Below, in pieces: positions 30,727 through 42,551 of a stretch of DNA of 64,000 nt (position 1 is the stretch's first letter; every line of letters begins with the position of its first letter). The notes under the pieces were generated by a model. The model did not search any database, was not told where the DNA came from, and saw nothing but the letters and a program-made list of their open reading frames with translations. The translations under genes were made by a program, and so were the position numbers. Origin of the DNA: Knoxdaviesia capensis (Eukaryota > Ascomycota > Sordariomycetes > Microascales > Gondwanamycetaceae); NCBI GenBank assembly GCA_001510575.1, contig LNGK01000002.1, positions 2,654,144 to 2,718,143 on the forward strand. Reading direction: 5' to 3'.

Positions 30727-31159
30727 TGCTTGTTGTCGGGGCACACGCGGGTGCGGTCGTAGGCTACAAGAGCGGATGCCTCCGCGAATCGGTCCGGGGC
30801 ATTTGCAAACGGGGGGGAAATGGGACGGAGGACGATGTGCGAAGTTCCAATGGCGTCAGTTGTGTGGCTTTGGACGACGGAGGAAATTCTGCGATGCGTG
30901 GAACTTGGCGAGGTTCTCGAGTGCCAAAAAATGGGTCTGACTAATCCACGACTTGAAGATATCAAAGCCTTCTATTGCGCTTGCAATGGTCAGGGGTTTT
31001 ATTTCTTCCGCAATATCCTCTCGGATTTCGGTTTTGTGTTCTTCTTTTCATTCAAGAAACTCTCCGAATCACACTGCAGATATTCTCAATACGTCAAAGG
31101 AACATCTCCCCACACCAACAACAATCCGCGCCAAGAGAGCGCGCGGCGCGACTCGCATC
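30727..31159. other. Short shared divergent promoter
   Basis: The 433 bases between the LYRM2-like gene and naa40 must hold both promoters. No known motif stands out and no gene is seen. Confidence 0.55.
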
Positions 31160-32118
31160 ATGGCGCCGGCATCTGGCAAACGACAACGGGCGACCAATGC
31201 AATCGACGAGGCGAACAAAATGAGTGACGCGGATTTCCAGAAGCAGTACCTCAAGTCCAGGTATGTGCACACTATGGTCCCCCCGGCAAAAAGCAACACA
31301 CCTAACGCCTTCCACACCGACACGCTCTCACAGCGCGACCTGGCCAACACAGCCATGGACGCACCCGAAAACCGGTGCCGCCTACACGTTCCAGCTGTTT
31401 GGCGGCGGGCCCATGCCGGAGGGCCTGATCCAGCAGTGCCTCAGCCTGATCGAGGAGACCTCGGGCCACGACTACCGGGCGTCGCGCGACGGGTGGAACC
31501 CCGGGCCCAAGATGGACGAGATGCGGTCGCCGGAGATGCGCTACGTGGTGGTGCTGGACGGCGCGGGCGGGGTCCACGGGTTTACGTCGATGATGCCGAC
31601 GTTTGAGGGCGGCGAGCCGGTGATCTACTGCTATGAGATCCACCTGAAGCCGGAACTGCGAGGGTGAGTGCACGCTTTTTGTGAACACTGGCGCATGAGC
31701 AGTGATTCTGTCCCCTCCCCCCCATTCTCCCTTCCCCCAGCTCTGTACCATGTGCAACTACTCCCCGGTATGGCTCCTCAGGACACACAGTAGAGCAAGC
31801 AGCCAACCAAAGCGTGACAACCTCTGTAGGACGGGACTCGGAAAGCTCCTCATGGGGTTCAGCATCGAAGTGGCGCGGGCGCTGGCGCCTCCGGTGGTCA
31901 AGGTCATGTTGACGGTGTTTCTGAGCAACAAGCCGGCGAAGACCTTCTACGACCGGCTGGGGTTCGAAGAGGACGCCATCTCGCCGCAGCCCCGCAAGCT
32001 CCGGTTCGGAAAGGTGTTTCAGCCGGACTACATGATCATGAGTCTGGGCATTCACCGCGACGGGAGTGAGATGTCGGGCCCAGCTGCGCAGGGCGCGCAG
32101 GTATTGCCAAGTGCATGA
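31160..32118 (+). CDS. naa40: N-alpha-acetyltransferase 40 (NatD), histone H4/H2A N-terminal acetyltransferase
   Basis: The exons are 31160-31260, 31334-31663 and 31830-32118, giving 239 residues. Exon 1 is basic (MAPASGKRQRATNAIDEANK). Exon 2 contains FQLFGGGPMPEGLI, MRYVVVLDGAGGVHGFTSMM and IYCYEIHLKPEL. The acetyl-CoA pyrophosphate loop RGTGLG is completed across the second junction, matching the R/QxxGxG/A rule of GNAT enzymes. Exon 3 gives LTVFLSNKPAKTFYDRLGF, a standard GNAT C-terminal helix. Size and sequence fit Naa40/Nat4, which acetylates the N-terminal serine of histones H4 and H2A co-translationally. Donors are GTATGT and GTGAGT. The stop is TGA at 32116-32118. Confidence 0.88.
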
Positions 32119-33208
32119 AGATCGGGCCATATGCAGTGATGTGATGTGGAGTGCTCCGAGTGCAGGGCTGACACGATCCGGCTTTGTCGTGGCCCCCGCC
32201 GAGATTGGCCACGAACATCATCATTGCCTTTTTGAAGGACAGCTCCTCGTCCAAACATCCCATACCAACCCGTATCGGGGCACAATGTTAGCCCGAAGCT
32301 ATACATCCCAGCGCAGAGACAGCGGCCAGCATCTAGCCATGATTCCATTGTGTGCTGCCGTGTCCAACCATCCTCGCCCATGGCTCTGCGTGACACGATT
32401 CCGCCCCGACTCTGAGACTTGGGAGAGCACTGGATGGTCGTACCGATCACTGCAGGTTCTGCACTGCGCGTAGGGCACTCGAACGGGAATAATGCGCTGT
32501 CAGACAGCCGGATAATGTTCTAAGATTGGAGAGAGCGCGCCCCAGAGACCACGCGGTCTGGATGGCCCCAGTTGGCGATGTCTCACCAAATCTGGTATTA
32601 TGTGTGTGGCTGTATGTCTTTTGATCGTTCCAATGCGTTGTCAGCTGGCATGTTGTGTTTACTCTGGAAAGGTTGCTTGGTCTGCTGTTTGTGTAACTCG
32701 TCTTTTCGCCACCTGGAGGATTCTTGGGGGCCCCTTTTGTCTCTTTTCTTTCCCCAACTTGTCAGATGTGACAGTGGATCAAACGTGGACTGCTCAAAAC
32801 AGGTGTCTGCAGACATAAGGTCATACATATAACGGTAGAGGGAAGCTTGGCATAAGGTATGACAGGTCCCTCTGGGCATTCTAGACAAATGCCTTTAACG
32901 TCTGTTTGCTGGAGTGTGATTGTGTATTATTTCATATTCTTAAGAGTTTTCCAAACGGCGGCAAGTGGGGGCCTTGCAAGTTACCCTTGTCCACCCCCGT
33001 AACCGGCATCGTCCCCCGAACCATTGCTCCCGGAACTCCCGGAACTCCCGGGTTGCCTGCCGGAAGAGACATTGTGGCCGGCTTCGCTCTCTGGCGCCTT
33101 TCACGTCAGCCAAAACATGGACATGATCCACTGTCGTATCTTTATTGCTCCCCCTCAGACTGATCAGCCGCCGAGATGAGAACCACAGTGGCAGTGGCTG
33201 TAGCCTGT

Positions 33209-33238
33209 CTACTGTACTGTACAGTACTGTACTGTATG
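33209..33238. repeat. Overlapping TACTGTA palindromes
   Basis: The string repeats TACTGTAC with an internal TGTACA centre, so it is close to self-complementary over about 30 bases. Similar TACTGTACTGTA and TACAGTACTGTA strings recur at about 34579 and 35136. It could form a cruciform or serve as a dyad-symmetric binding site; no factor is assigned. Confidence 0.5.
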
Positions 33239-33849
33239 TCCATCCTCAGGGTCTTCACGGGTTCCTGGCAGTTATTTACTGCACCTTACTGCTCAGCCCG
33301 CTGAACGACCCTGGCCATCAGCGCCCCATACAGGAACTTTACACGCCGATCACCATTTTTTTTTTTTAGCCGCTGGAACCCAGAGAGCTTGTGGTGTCTA
33401 GGGTGTCATCAGGACTGGCGTTGAGTGGAGATTTTCGCTTACGGTCGTTCGGGGATCCTTGGAGCACCAAAAGAAAGGCCCACAGTGACAGTGGCCAGAA
33501 GAAAGCCCGGCACATTCCAGATTGTGGGCTGTTCAGTGGTCGAGACACGAAAACAAAAGCTAGTCTCACAGAGAAGAATGCCTTGGCCTAGAAAATTTGC
33601 ATGGGGTCGAACGACTTCCCTGTCGGGTCTTGAAAGGCAAAATAGACGGTGACACACTTACACACTCTAGGCGGTGTTTGAAACGGGGCAAGCAGAACAG
33701 GGAACACTGCATTTATGCCGTGGCTCAGTTAATCTCTGGCCGTGCAATGTGTCACCACTCTTCTCTCTCCCTGAGAGTACTGTACATCTTCTCACGTAGG
33801 ACTCACCTGTTGGTTGGTTGGCGATGCCCAGAGCACGGGAGGAGGAACG

Positions 33850-33851
<2 letters not shown>

Positions 33852-33903
<52 letters not shown>

Positions 33904-33940
33904 GACTCCCGGTATGGAGGTGTGTGTGTGTGTGTGTGTG
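33852..33940. repeat. GA and TG microsatellites
   Basis: An almost perfect (GA)n tract of about 47 bases (33852-33898) is followed 20 bases later by a (GT)n tract of about 20 bases. ORFs through these tracts encode only repeated dipeptides and are not genes. Good candidate for strain-length variation. Confidence 0.9.
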
Positions 33941-35486
33941 CCACAATCCCGCATTATCTGGTGCTGGTCCGACGCGCCATCTCCAAAGCTGGATATGACA
34001 GCGAGAGAGAAATACAGTAGAGAGATTGACGAGCCTGGCCCTGGTGTGTGTGTTTGTTCGTCTCGTATCGCGTTTCCCCGTCCCCGAACAAGATCGTCTC
34101 GTCTCGTCAGTCAGTCTTCGCCTTTTGGGACAGACGAGATAAGGGTCAGGTTCTGTTCTCTCTCTGTCCCGGAGACTCAGGAATGGATGGATCGACTGGA
34201 CTGGATTGTGGATTGACACAGCCAGCCCATGAGTTGGATTGTGCATATTCTTCACAGCATATGAGAAGCTTGGCTCCGTCCAGACCGGGGGTGTTATGAG
34301 AGGACAGCCACGTCCACCGTGTTTGATGGTGCCACTGCTGGCATGCAAGTGTTCGGAAGTTTGGGGGGGTGTAATTTTAAGTACCTCCAGATCATCCTGC
34401 TTGCCGGCCTATCACCAACCTTTGACGGCTTGACACTCACTCCATCCTCCTTCATCTCCACCCACCCACCCCCATGTCGAGAGCTAAGGCTGATGATGCT
34501 CTGTGAACTTGAGGTACAGAGGTATAGGATATACGGAAGAGGCGAGCAAGTACCTTGACATTTCAACCATGAGCATGTGTACTGTACTGTATTCTACTAC
34601 ATGACTGCAGGTATAATGCCAGCTTTATGTCTGTGTGTAAGTAAGTACCATCTGTGTGTGCCTCACAATCTCTCTCTGGTAGCCCCCGGTCGCGCCGCAC
34701 GAGAAAAAAACAACAAAAACGACGTGTGCCTGTGCGTGTGTCCGACACCTCACCTTTCTCCTCTCGCTACTGTCCCTCGAACATAGGAAACCCTCCGAGC
34801 TGAAGGCCCAGGAACGCCGTTTGATCCGAACCGAAAATGCTTGGTTTCGCCCTGTTGGCCGTTGCTTTCTCCCTTCTCTCTCTCTCTCTCTCTCCCTCTC
34901 TCCCTTTTCCTCTTCTTTTCCCGCCCCCTTATCCTGTGCCTCTATGCCTCACTCACCCGCTTTGCTATCCATATTGAGCTTTGAGCTCTATTGTAGTTTC
35001 TTCTAATTTCATTTTCTTCATTTTTTTTTTTGGAAAAGTGAGATTCCCTGCAGGCAAGGAATGCGTGCATGGCTGTGTGTGTGGCCTGCCGCCTGGCTGT
35101 TGCACCGCTGACTGCTGTAACTCTGTGTCATAATATGTACAGTACTGTAGACGTGCCTGTGAAGGACCGGCCTGGCATGTTCCCTCTTGTGATTCACTCC
35201 CCCTAATGGTTCCAGGCTATTCCAAAAGGGGAGCTAACACGTTCAGCTCCAAGAGCAATCCACTTTCGGGAGACCTCCCACAACCCTAGCTAGGCTTAGG
35301 CTTCTCGGCAATATAATCCTACTAAAAGGAAGTCATCTGCTGTTCTTCTGTCTCCGGGCTGCCTCTTCAGATGTTATATCTCCTCCATCCTTCCTCTCTT
35401 TTGAACCGTGGCTGTTTCACTGCTCGTCTTCCCATCCCTAACCGTCCATCTCCAACATCACCCATCACCGTCAACTACCGTCAACA

Positions 35487-36117
35487 ATGGCCTACCAAGG
35501 ACAAGCCCCGATGTCGACCGGCCATCAGGAGCACTGGCGCGAGGGCTTCTGCGACTGCTTCAATCCCATGGATGAATGCTGCATGGGATTCTGGTGCCCG
35601 TGTATCGGTGAGTCTCTCTCCGCGAAGCCAATGGTTTCTTCCTCTTCTCTCAAATCGCTGTCTTCTAACCACAGTGCTTCTTGCGTCACCATCTATCCAG
35701 TGGTTGGAAAGACCGCTGCTCGCATGAGGGACCCTACGCTCCAGACTTACGAGACCACCAACAGCGATTGCCTGATCTTCCTTGGCATCACTTGCCTGAC
35801 TGGTTGCGGCTGGGTGTATGTATCCATTATCTCTCCAGATGCCTCTTCTGATTTCTATTTTTTTGCCCTAGCCCACACTAACACAACTTCCCTCCCCAAA
35901 CAGCTGGGCCTTCATGAAGCGTGGCGAGATCCGCGAGAAGTACAACCTCGAGGGCTCGGCCGGCGGCGACTGCATCGCCACCTACTGCTGCCCGTGCTGC
36001 GCCATCATCCAGCAGGAGAAGGAGGTGCGCGTCCGCACCGAGCCGCTCCTGGGCCCCAACACCGTCGGCTACCAGCCCCAGAAGGAGAGCATGGCCGTCC
36101 CGGCCCCCACCCAGTAA
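35487..36117 (+). CDS. PLAC8-domain cysteine-rich protein
   Basis: The exons are 35487-35607, 35701-35815 and 35904-36117, giving 149 residues. After MAYQGQAPMSTGHQEHW the PLAC8 pattern appears: FCDCFNPMDECCMGFWCPCI, then VVGKTAARM across the first junction, CLIFLGITCLTGCGW, MKRGEIREKYNLEG and DCIATYCCPCCAIIQQEKEV. The Cys-Cys-rich and hydrophobic blocks suggest a small membrane-associated protein. Plant and animal PLAC8 proteins act in cell-size control, cadmium resistance and calcium influx; fungal members are uncharacterised. The gene has an unusually long upstream intergenic region (3.4 kb), which could mean complex regulation. The stop is TAA at 36115. Confidence 0.9.
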
Positions 36118-37786
36118 ACGTCCGTCCGGTCCGCTCCCAAAATGCGGTGTTCGCCGGACGCTCAGACCATCGCTTTCTACAGCGCCGGGGGGGGATTCTT
36201 TTCTCGCGCTCGGTCTAGTGAAGGAACCTGGACGCCGGTTGTTGGTGAATGAATCGCATCGGCCCTAATGAAGTAATATCAGTCGACCTGCGATCACATC
36301 ACGCGCCAACCTCCCCGGCTTGGTTTTTTCTCGCCTCTGTTTCTTTGATATCTGGCTCTTTTTCTTTTCTTTTCTTTTTTTTTTTTTCGTGGGCTGGATC
36401 TTCCTAATCACACCAGTGTTCTTCTCCAACCCGTTATACCATACTCTACGTATTTTCTGTTTTCTCTTTTGTATCTGTATCTGATTTTGTTCCTTATACC
36501 ATAACCCAGTTATATCTGAATACCAATACTTCCTACACGCACCAGTCTCTCACTGTGAGAGAAAAGCCCTTTAGCTGGCGTGACGTCGTTGAAATGTGGA
36601 GTGGATTCCGTCGGTCGTTGATTTGGTACTATCCTAACTCTTCACAATTCCAGGAAGGTGCCACCGACCTTTCCGGTGCGGACCCGAACTCCGCGACTTC
36701 CGGAACCCCCGCTTTAATTCGGATCGGCCCCACTCCGCCGGCAACTGCTGATATTGGCCCAGTTCAAGATGATGCCGGGATGAATTATCCCCTGCTCCCG
36801 CTTTCAAGTGTACTGTTTATTTTGCCCTATTGCCTCCCCTCCTCCTCCCAGCTGAGAGTCGTTAACCTGCGGAAGCTCATGCGACCCTCGCTCATTTCGG
36901 CTCTGTCTGCGGCTAAACTCTCCAATTCTCGCAGAGGGAAAAAAGGATGACACCTTCGCCTGAGAAATTATATTGAAGGGCGGGTATAAAGGGCTATTTA
37001 TATTTATGAAAATGCATCTGCGAATTGCCCTTGTCATATCTCTTTCGCCCGTCAAGACCCAAAGAGTTCGGTCTTGGATGCATTCCCTGTTCGGGTGTGT
37101 TGTGAGCTCAAATGTCCGGGAGAAATCTTCGATTTTGTATACGTGAAGGCAATAACCTCCCCGGGACTGCTGATAATGTCCGGGATCGTCTCACATCGCC
37201 ACCTCGGCATCGCGCACATCGCTGAACTCTCCTAAGCACATCACCCGCATGCTATCCACATCCCGCCCTGCGACTAGCATACGGTGGTTCCCACACTCCT
37301 CCCAGGACTTATATGGATCTTTACACAGTCCGTAGATGAACTCATTAACACATGTTGTATGCTGAGATGTTTATAATAGATGGTGAGCGCCCGCGTCCCT
37401 CGGTGGCTGGAGATCCCACCTTGTCTTCTCCGTTTCTTGACCGGAAATCTCACTAGTTTGCCTCAACCCGCAGACCATTCATTCATTTTCCCCCCTCTCT
37501 CTCTCTTTCTGTTTCATAGCTTTCTGTTTGTGTTTTAGTTCTTACGCATCTGCACACACAGACTTTGTAATTCTTGACACACAAGAGTCGACTCACATTT
37601 CGTCACGGCAGCTGCAGAAGGATTTGTCTCGCTCACTCCTTCCTCGCCATAACCCGCTCTTTTGTTCTTAGCAACTACGCTCATTTGACCTGATTTCCCC
37701 TCACTGGACAATTTCACTTCTCAGCCGTGTGCCATCTTCAGAATCTGGCAGACTCTATTTCCTTTCCATACATCGACACTTTCACA
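36118..37786. other. Intergenic region PLAC8 - DUF3176 gene
   Basis: About 1.7 kb; a T-rich 3' UTR-like stretch follows the PLAC8 gene (TTTTCTTTTC runs near 36360-36385), and a CT-rich leader lies near 37490-37515. No gene or RNA is recognised. Confidence 0.55.
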
Positions 37787-40565
37787 ATGGCCTCAACTGC
37801 CGGGCAAGGTCCATCGAGCAACCCCCCGGCACCGGCCACCCGAGACCCGGACACCACCCCCAAGACACCGAACCCTGCCGAGTCAGTCGATGCCATCACT
37901 CCGGTCGAGCCCGAAAGACAACCCCGCCGCATGCCCTCGATCGCCGAATCCCCCGCCGAAGAGGATGAAGACGAAGATGCGGCGGACGGCGCACAGACGG
38001 GAACTCAGACCCCCACCCGCATGAGTGGGCAGGACTCTATCAAGCGGAAGCCCGTTCCCTCAGTTCCTTCTATCGAGGACTTCCCCTCAGCCATGGCCGA
38101 TCAGGGGGCCCCGGAATTAACCCCCCGGCGTCGGCCCCCTTTGGGCTCCGGTGGAAACCGGGCCGGTCCTGCAGGGGGCTCCGCCCCTGTTGATATAGCC
38201 GCCGCATTGCGCAACCCACTGGAGAAGACCACGATCCAAATTGTTCCCGACCAGCTAGACACCTCCAGTCGGCCATCGGTAACGAGATCTGCTTCCCTAG
38301 CTTCCCAGGTGCCCTCTACAACGAACCCCATGGGAGCCGGCGTGGCAAGCGCCACAGCAACTGGACCACCGAGGACCGTGATAGCCATGCCGAAACACAT
38401 GCGGCGCGCTCGGCGTGAGGGTCAAAAACAGAAACTCATATCATCTCTGCAGACAGCGTGGCAGGCTGTTCTGAAATTCGACTGGCGTGGGGTCACCGAT
38501 GACTGGCTGCCAGAGCTGCTGTGGACTGCTGCAGCGTATTGCTCCTTTTTAAGTAAGTCTTGCCTCTCACGAGTAACACCAAGGGTGACTGAACCGTAAT
38601 GTTACTGAGTTCTAACACTGTCACTGGCAATAGTCATCATCGGGATTCTCCGAGCATTCGAGGGCCGCAGCCTTGCATCTCTCGACGTGTCCGTTTCACT
38701 CAACGTCCTTCTCGCGCTCTTTGTATCCTTGACGCACATTTGCCTTTCAATGCCGCTTATCGAGGCCATCGGACAATGGAAATGGATCTGGATTTCCCGC
38801 CGCGACCAACCCCTGATCGATTTCACCCTCTTCGATGCTGCAACTCGAATGACCACCGAGGGCTCGGGTGTTGTTTCCGCCGTTGCATTGCTCGTCCGGC
38901 TCCGCCACCGCCACGTCGCTGTCCTCGGAGCTCTTGCTTGTATTATTGGCGTCTTCTCATCAACGGTTACGCAGATGGCTGTTGAGTATTCACAGGTTCT
39001 ACTGCCGGTTGTCGCCGACTCATCACGCGGCATATCCGCTTCGGCCGTTGTGTTGTCAGCACCAGAAATCGTGGCCCCACGGACGGGCCAGTTTCCCGCA
39101 TCCGATACTGCAGTGTTCCATGCCGCAGTCAGCAGCGCACTCACGGCGCCGTGGGATCGTGCTCTGGAACCGCTACCCCCGCTGTGTCCAGCGGCCGACT
39201 GTGACTTTCCTAAGTTCTCGACTCTCGCCATCTGCGCCCAAGTTCGGAACGTTACTGGTATCTTACAGGCCAAATCAGGAGGTTCCGATGCCGTTCTTTC
39301 TCTGCCGGGCGATTCCAATTGCGATCTTACCGTACCAACAAACACAACGCATGCTATGGTCGTGTGCAAGACTCTTGGATCGTATACATTGTCCGATAAG
39401 GACTCTGATGACTTGAAAAAGTCCACGTTGTACTCCATGCCGATAATATTTGCCTTCCCGGGGTCCGACGGCGACAAAGTAGCATCGAACGCCCTGGAGG
39501 TCGTCTTCCATGTCTGCACCCGCACCATTCAAGCGAGAGTGTCTCGAGGTATCGTCACCACCAATATCCTCGATAGCTCGAGTAATGTCATGTCAGCGCC
39601 TCGGACAGTTTCTACAAACTGCACGATGCCATCTCAAAACCAGGCCATCTCCTGCACAACCTCTGGCTCGTCCGTTCCAATCGACTCGTTCATGGAGCTC
39701 ACTCCTGGAGACAAGTCAGACGAGAACACTCCAGTACTACGGGCTCACTATTCAACTCTTGAGAGTATTGCCGCCTCAATCAACAGCGCAACTTGCGGTG
39801 GTTTCTGGAAGCCCAAAACGGGTGAGACTGTCTTTCGCGGGGCATCCGAGGTTCGGACTATAAGTCAAATGATATATGGCGGCGAGCCGAGTCAGGGGCC
39901 AGCTGAGGGGCTCGAGAAGCAGATCGTGGCATCGATGTCGAACGTTGCGATGAGCCTGTCTAATGCGTAAGTTGGCTCTACCCCGTGAGTACCACATCCA
40001 GCAGTTCACTAACCTTTCCCGGCAACCCAGACTCCGAACAACGCAATCTGCGGCCACAAGTGCGAACGATAACAGCACTCACATACAAGGAACTGCGCAT
40101 GTCCCTGAAGTCGTCATCCGGATCCGATGGGGTGCTATCACCCTGCTGCTTCTCCAGCTTCTGGGCACTTCGGCAGTCCTCGTTGCAGCGGCGCTGACTA
40201 CTTACCAGTTGGAACTGCCCGTTCTCAAATCCACCGTGCTCGCATCACTTCTCGCCCTTTCCGATGAAGCCCGCGCCGTTGCCGGTGGTCGCTTCGAGTC
40301 TCCGGCCGCCATGAGACGCACCGCTCGTGTCCTCCACGTCCGACTCCAGGACGGCGAGATTGTGTTGGCGGACTGTGTACCTACGCGCATGGCCGGGGAC
40401 CGAACGAAGACATCGCAAGGACACGTTGAAGAGGCTCAGCGAGACGAGAGTCCGGGAAGTATCATTAGTATGGACGGGAGCTGGAGACAACATGGCCGGC
40501 ATCGAAACCGCGAAGCAAGCGAACAGAGGGAGAGAGACGCTGAAGAGGACGGGGGGAAGAAATAA
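37787..40565 (+). CDS. DUF3176 family multi-pass membrane protein
   Basis: The exons are 37787-38552, 38634-39966 and 40031-40565, giving 877 residues. The start MASTAGQGPSS is the first ATG; the open frame upstream has only a GTG. Residues 1-230 are Pro/Ser/Thr-rich and disordered. Membrane segments follow: one rebuilt across the first junction (LLWTAAAYCSFLIIIGIL), LNVLLALFVSLTHICL, VAVLGALACIIGVFSSTV, and a last one near the C-terminus (ITLLLLQLLGTSAVLVAAAL). QWKWIWISRRDQPL and the ATRMTTEGSG motif are typical of DUF3176. A long, probably extracytoplasmic loop with several Cys lies between segments 3 and 4. Function is unknown; such genes are numerous and variable in filamentous fungi. Confidence 0.82.
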
Positions 40566-41137
40566 GGAAGAAGCAGAATATGACTCAATAATTACAAACT
40601 ACAACTGACTTGCGATGATTCTGCAGTATCCGCCGGCTCGACAGCTGGCTCTTTCCTTGAAGCCGCAGATCACTAATATCGGGTTAAGCCCTAATATTTG
40701 ATAATCTCGGCACATAACTTGGAGGCACAAAATTGAGTCAAATCCAACATCTCGAGTGCTAGTGTTGTGAGCTCGGAATCCCTCAGCTGATGCTTTGACG
40801 CTTCATCAATATGCGCACATTTGTTAAAGTCTCCGGACACCACATGGTCAAGGGCCAGTTTTGGTTGGCGGCACTGCAACGCTTCTGCCTGAACACCGCC
40901 TCAGTTAATATGTGCTTCTCAAAAAACATTCTTTTTCCCTCGAAAATATAAAAAGTGAGAAGCAATCTGTCAAGTTCATCTTCCCCTCACACACTCACAC
41001 AAAACCTCTCCTCCCCCTCTTTGTCTAACTCCAAATATTCGCCACCATCTCATCAAATCTCCGATCAACAAAAAAAAGAAATCAAGAGAAAAAAAAACCA
41101 GAATCGCTACCCCTCCCGCTAACCCCCAACCGCGGTC
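40566..41137. other. Intergenic region DUF3176 - ADP-ribosylglycohydrolase
   Basis: This contains CCCTAATATTTGAT (40689-40702), a 14-base string also found at the divergent promoter near 18780. The last 100 bases are a CT-rich leader with A-runs. No gene is recognised. Confidence 0.55.
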
Positions 41138-42208
41138 ATGACAGGTGTCACTGCAACTGGCGTGTCGCCACCGGCGCTGGAACGACTCGACCGAGTTATT
41201 GGCGCACTTTTGGGAGTCCACGCTGGAGATTCTCTCGGTGCGACGTTGGAGTTCAAGACGTGGGAAATGATCCGCCGCTCTCATCCGGCTGGACTCCGCG
41301 ATATCGTCGGAGGCGGCCCGTTTGGCTGGTCAGCGGGACACGCGACCGATGACACAGATCTGACTCGCGCGGTGCTGCTCGCATACCACCGGCGGCACCT
41401 CAACTCCACCGCTGCCGAGGGTGGTGAAGAGGTGGATATCGTGCGAGCTTCTGGAGAATACATGCTGGACTGGTTTGACGGCCGCTGGCCGGACCGAAAG
41501 CCCAACTCGGCCCCACCCGACATCGGCAACGCCACATTCAAAGGCCTGTTCAAGTTTCGCACTACAAACGATCCTGCTAATGCGGGATCAGGTCCGGGCT
41601 CGGCTGGCAACGGCTCTCTAATGCGGTGCATCCCAACGGCGCTATTTGAGCAGGATTCAAACGTCCGCATTCTGCATTCGCAGGCGATTTCTGCCATTAC
41701 TCACGACGATCGCCGCTGCACTATTGCCTGTGCCAGCTACAACGCCATTGTCGAGGCGCTAGTGAGAGGGGTTGACCCGGCCGGCGCCCTCGAGGCGGGT
41801 ATTAGTGTGGTTTCGCACATCCAGAAGCTAGACAGAAGCGACAACGACCCGCACGGAACCGCAGTGCACGAGGCTATCCTGGCTGGCTCCCGCCTCGACA
41901 TCTCTGAAGTTGCCCGCCGTGGCCCACAGAAATCCGATGGCCTGGTCGATCGCGGTGCTGGATTCGTGCTGGACTCGCTGGTGCTGGCCGTAGGTGCACT
42001 GATGGACACACGGTCACTGGAGGACATCTTGGTGGACATTGTCCGCATCGGCCGCGATACCGACACCAACGCCGCCATTGCCGGAGGCCTTCTGGGCGCC
42101 CGCGATGGGTGGCAAGCTATTCCCGAACGGTGGAGGGAGCAGCTGCAGTTTGCTGAGGAGTTCACCAGAATCGCCACCGAGATTTCGAGGGGTATGCCAG
42201 CGGTTTGA
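41138..42208 (+). CDS. ADP-ribosylglycohydrolase family protein
   Basis: A single exon encodes 356 residues. The fold's metal-binding and substrate motifs are all visible: GALLGVHAGDSLGATLEF (about 22-40), HATDDTDLTRA, GNGSLMRCIP, ITHDDRRC and, near the C-terminus, IGRDTDTNAAIAGGLLGA (about 308-325). The two DDTD/DTDT clusters coordinate the two Mg ions in DraG/ARH-type hydrolases. The family removes ADP-ribose from proteins, nucleic acids or small molecules; DraG-like sequences are common in fungi and some act on poly- or mono-ADP-ribose. No targeting signal is visible, so it is probably cytosolic or nuclear. The target (for example DNA-damage ADP-ribosylation) cannot be read from sequence. 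Confidence 0.9.
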   Translation: MTGVTATGVSPPALERLDRVIGALLGVHAGDSLGATLEFKTWEMIRRSHPAGLRDIVGGGPFGWSAGHATDDTDLTRAVLLAYHRRHLNSTAAEGGEEVDIVRASGEYMLDWFDGRWPDRKPNSAPPDIGNATFKGLFKFRTTNDPANAGSGPGSAGNGSLMRCIPTALFEQDSNVRILHSQAISAITHDDRRCTIACASYNAIVEALVRGVDPAGALEAGISVVSHIQKLDRSDNDPHGTAVHEAILAGSRLDISEVARRGPQKSDGLVDRGAGFVLDSLVLAVGALMDTRSLEDILVDIVRIGRDTDTNAAIAGGLLGARDGWQAIPERWREQLQFAEEFTRIATEISRGMPAV

Positions 42209-42551
42209 GGTGCTAGCCAAGCTAACTGAGATGTGTTCTTCTTGCTTTCTATGTTCTCTTCATTTGGCTTCCTCTTCCCCTCTCACAAGCTCGCCGGTAA
42301 CAGAAGAACTTGCTCAAGGTCAGATGCGATGATAGTGGTAGTGATGGCTGTGAAGATGTATGATAGCTGAGGGGTATCTGCAAGCCCGTCCCCCTCCTCC
42401 CCCTTTATAACGACTACTCTCACCTCACCACTAGAAATGTGTTTCTGGCCAAATCTTCTTCCTGTCACTGCTAGGTTCTCTTCAGTTCGTGGTCTTCACT
42501 CCGCCAGTTATTTTCTTCCTTTCTTTCCTTCTCTGTAAGCCCAACTCCAAA
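42209..42551. other. Intergenic region with CT-rich leader
   Basis: The last 70 bases before the acidic-protein ATG are strongly pyrimidine-rich and, read in that frame, encode hydrophobic residues without an ATG. A short upstream ORF (ATG 42436) ends just before the main start. Nothing else is seen. Confidence 0.5.

Larger units (their letters stand above)
32119..35486. other. Long gene-poor region ahead of the PLAC8 gene
   Basis: About 3.4 kb hold no recognisable gene. Visible are a run of GA dinucleotides and a TG tract (33.85-33.94 kb), overlapping TACTGTA palindromes (near 33209-33235 and again at 34580 and 35137), CT runs near 34873-34895 and an AGCTAGGC string near 35287. The last 130 bases are a pyrimidine-rich leader to the PLAC8 gene. 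Confidence 0.55.

Noticed and set aside
33209..33238. CRISPR-like or transposon-end interpretation of the TACTGTA palindromes
   Set aside because: No regular spacers, no transposase and no target duplication; the host is a eukaryote.
33814..34216. ORFs through the GA/TG microsatellite
   Set aside because: They encode only repeated Arg-Glu or Cys-Val dipeptides from the simple repeat.
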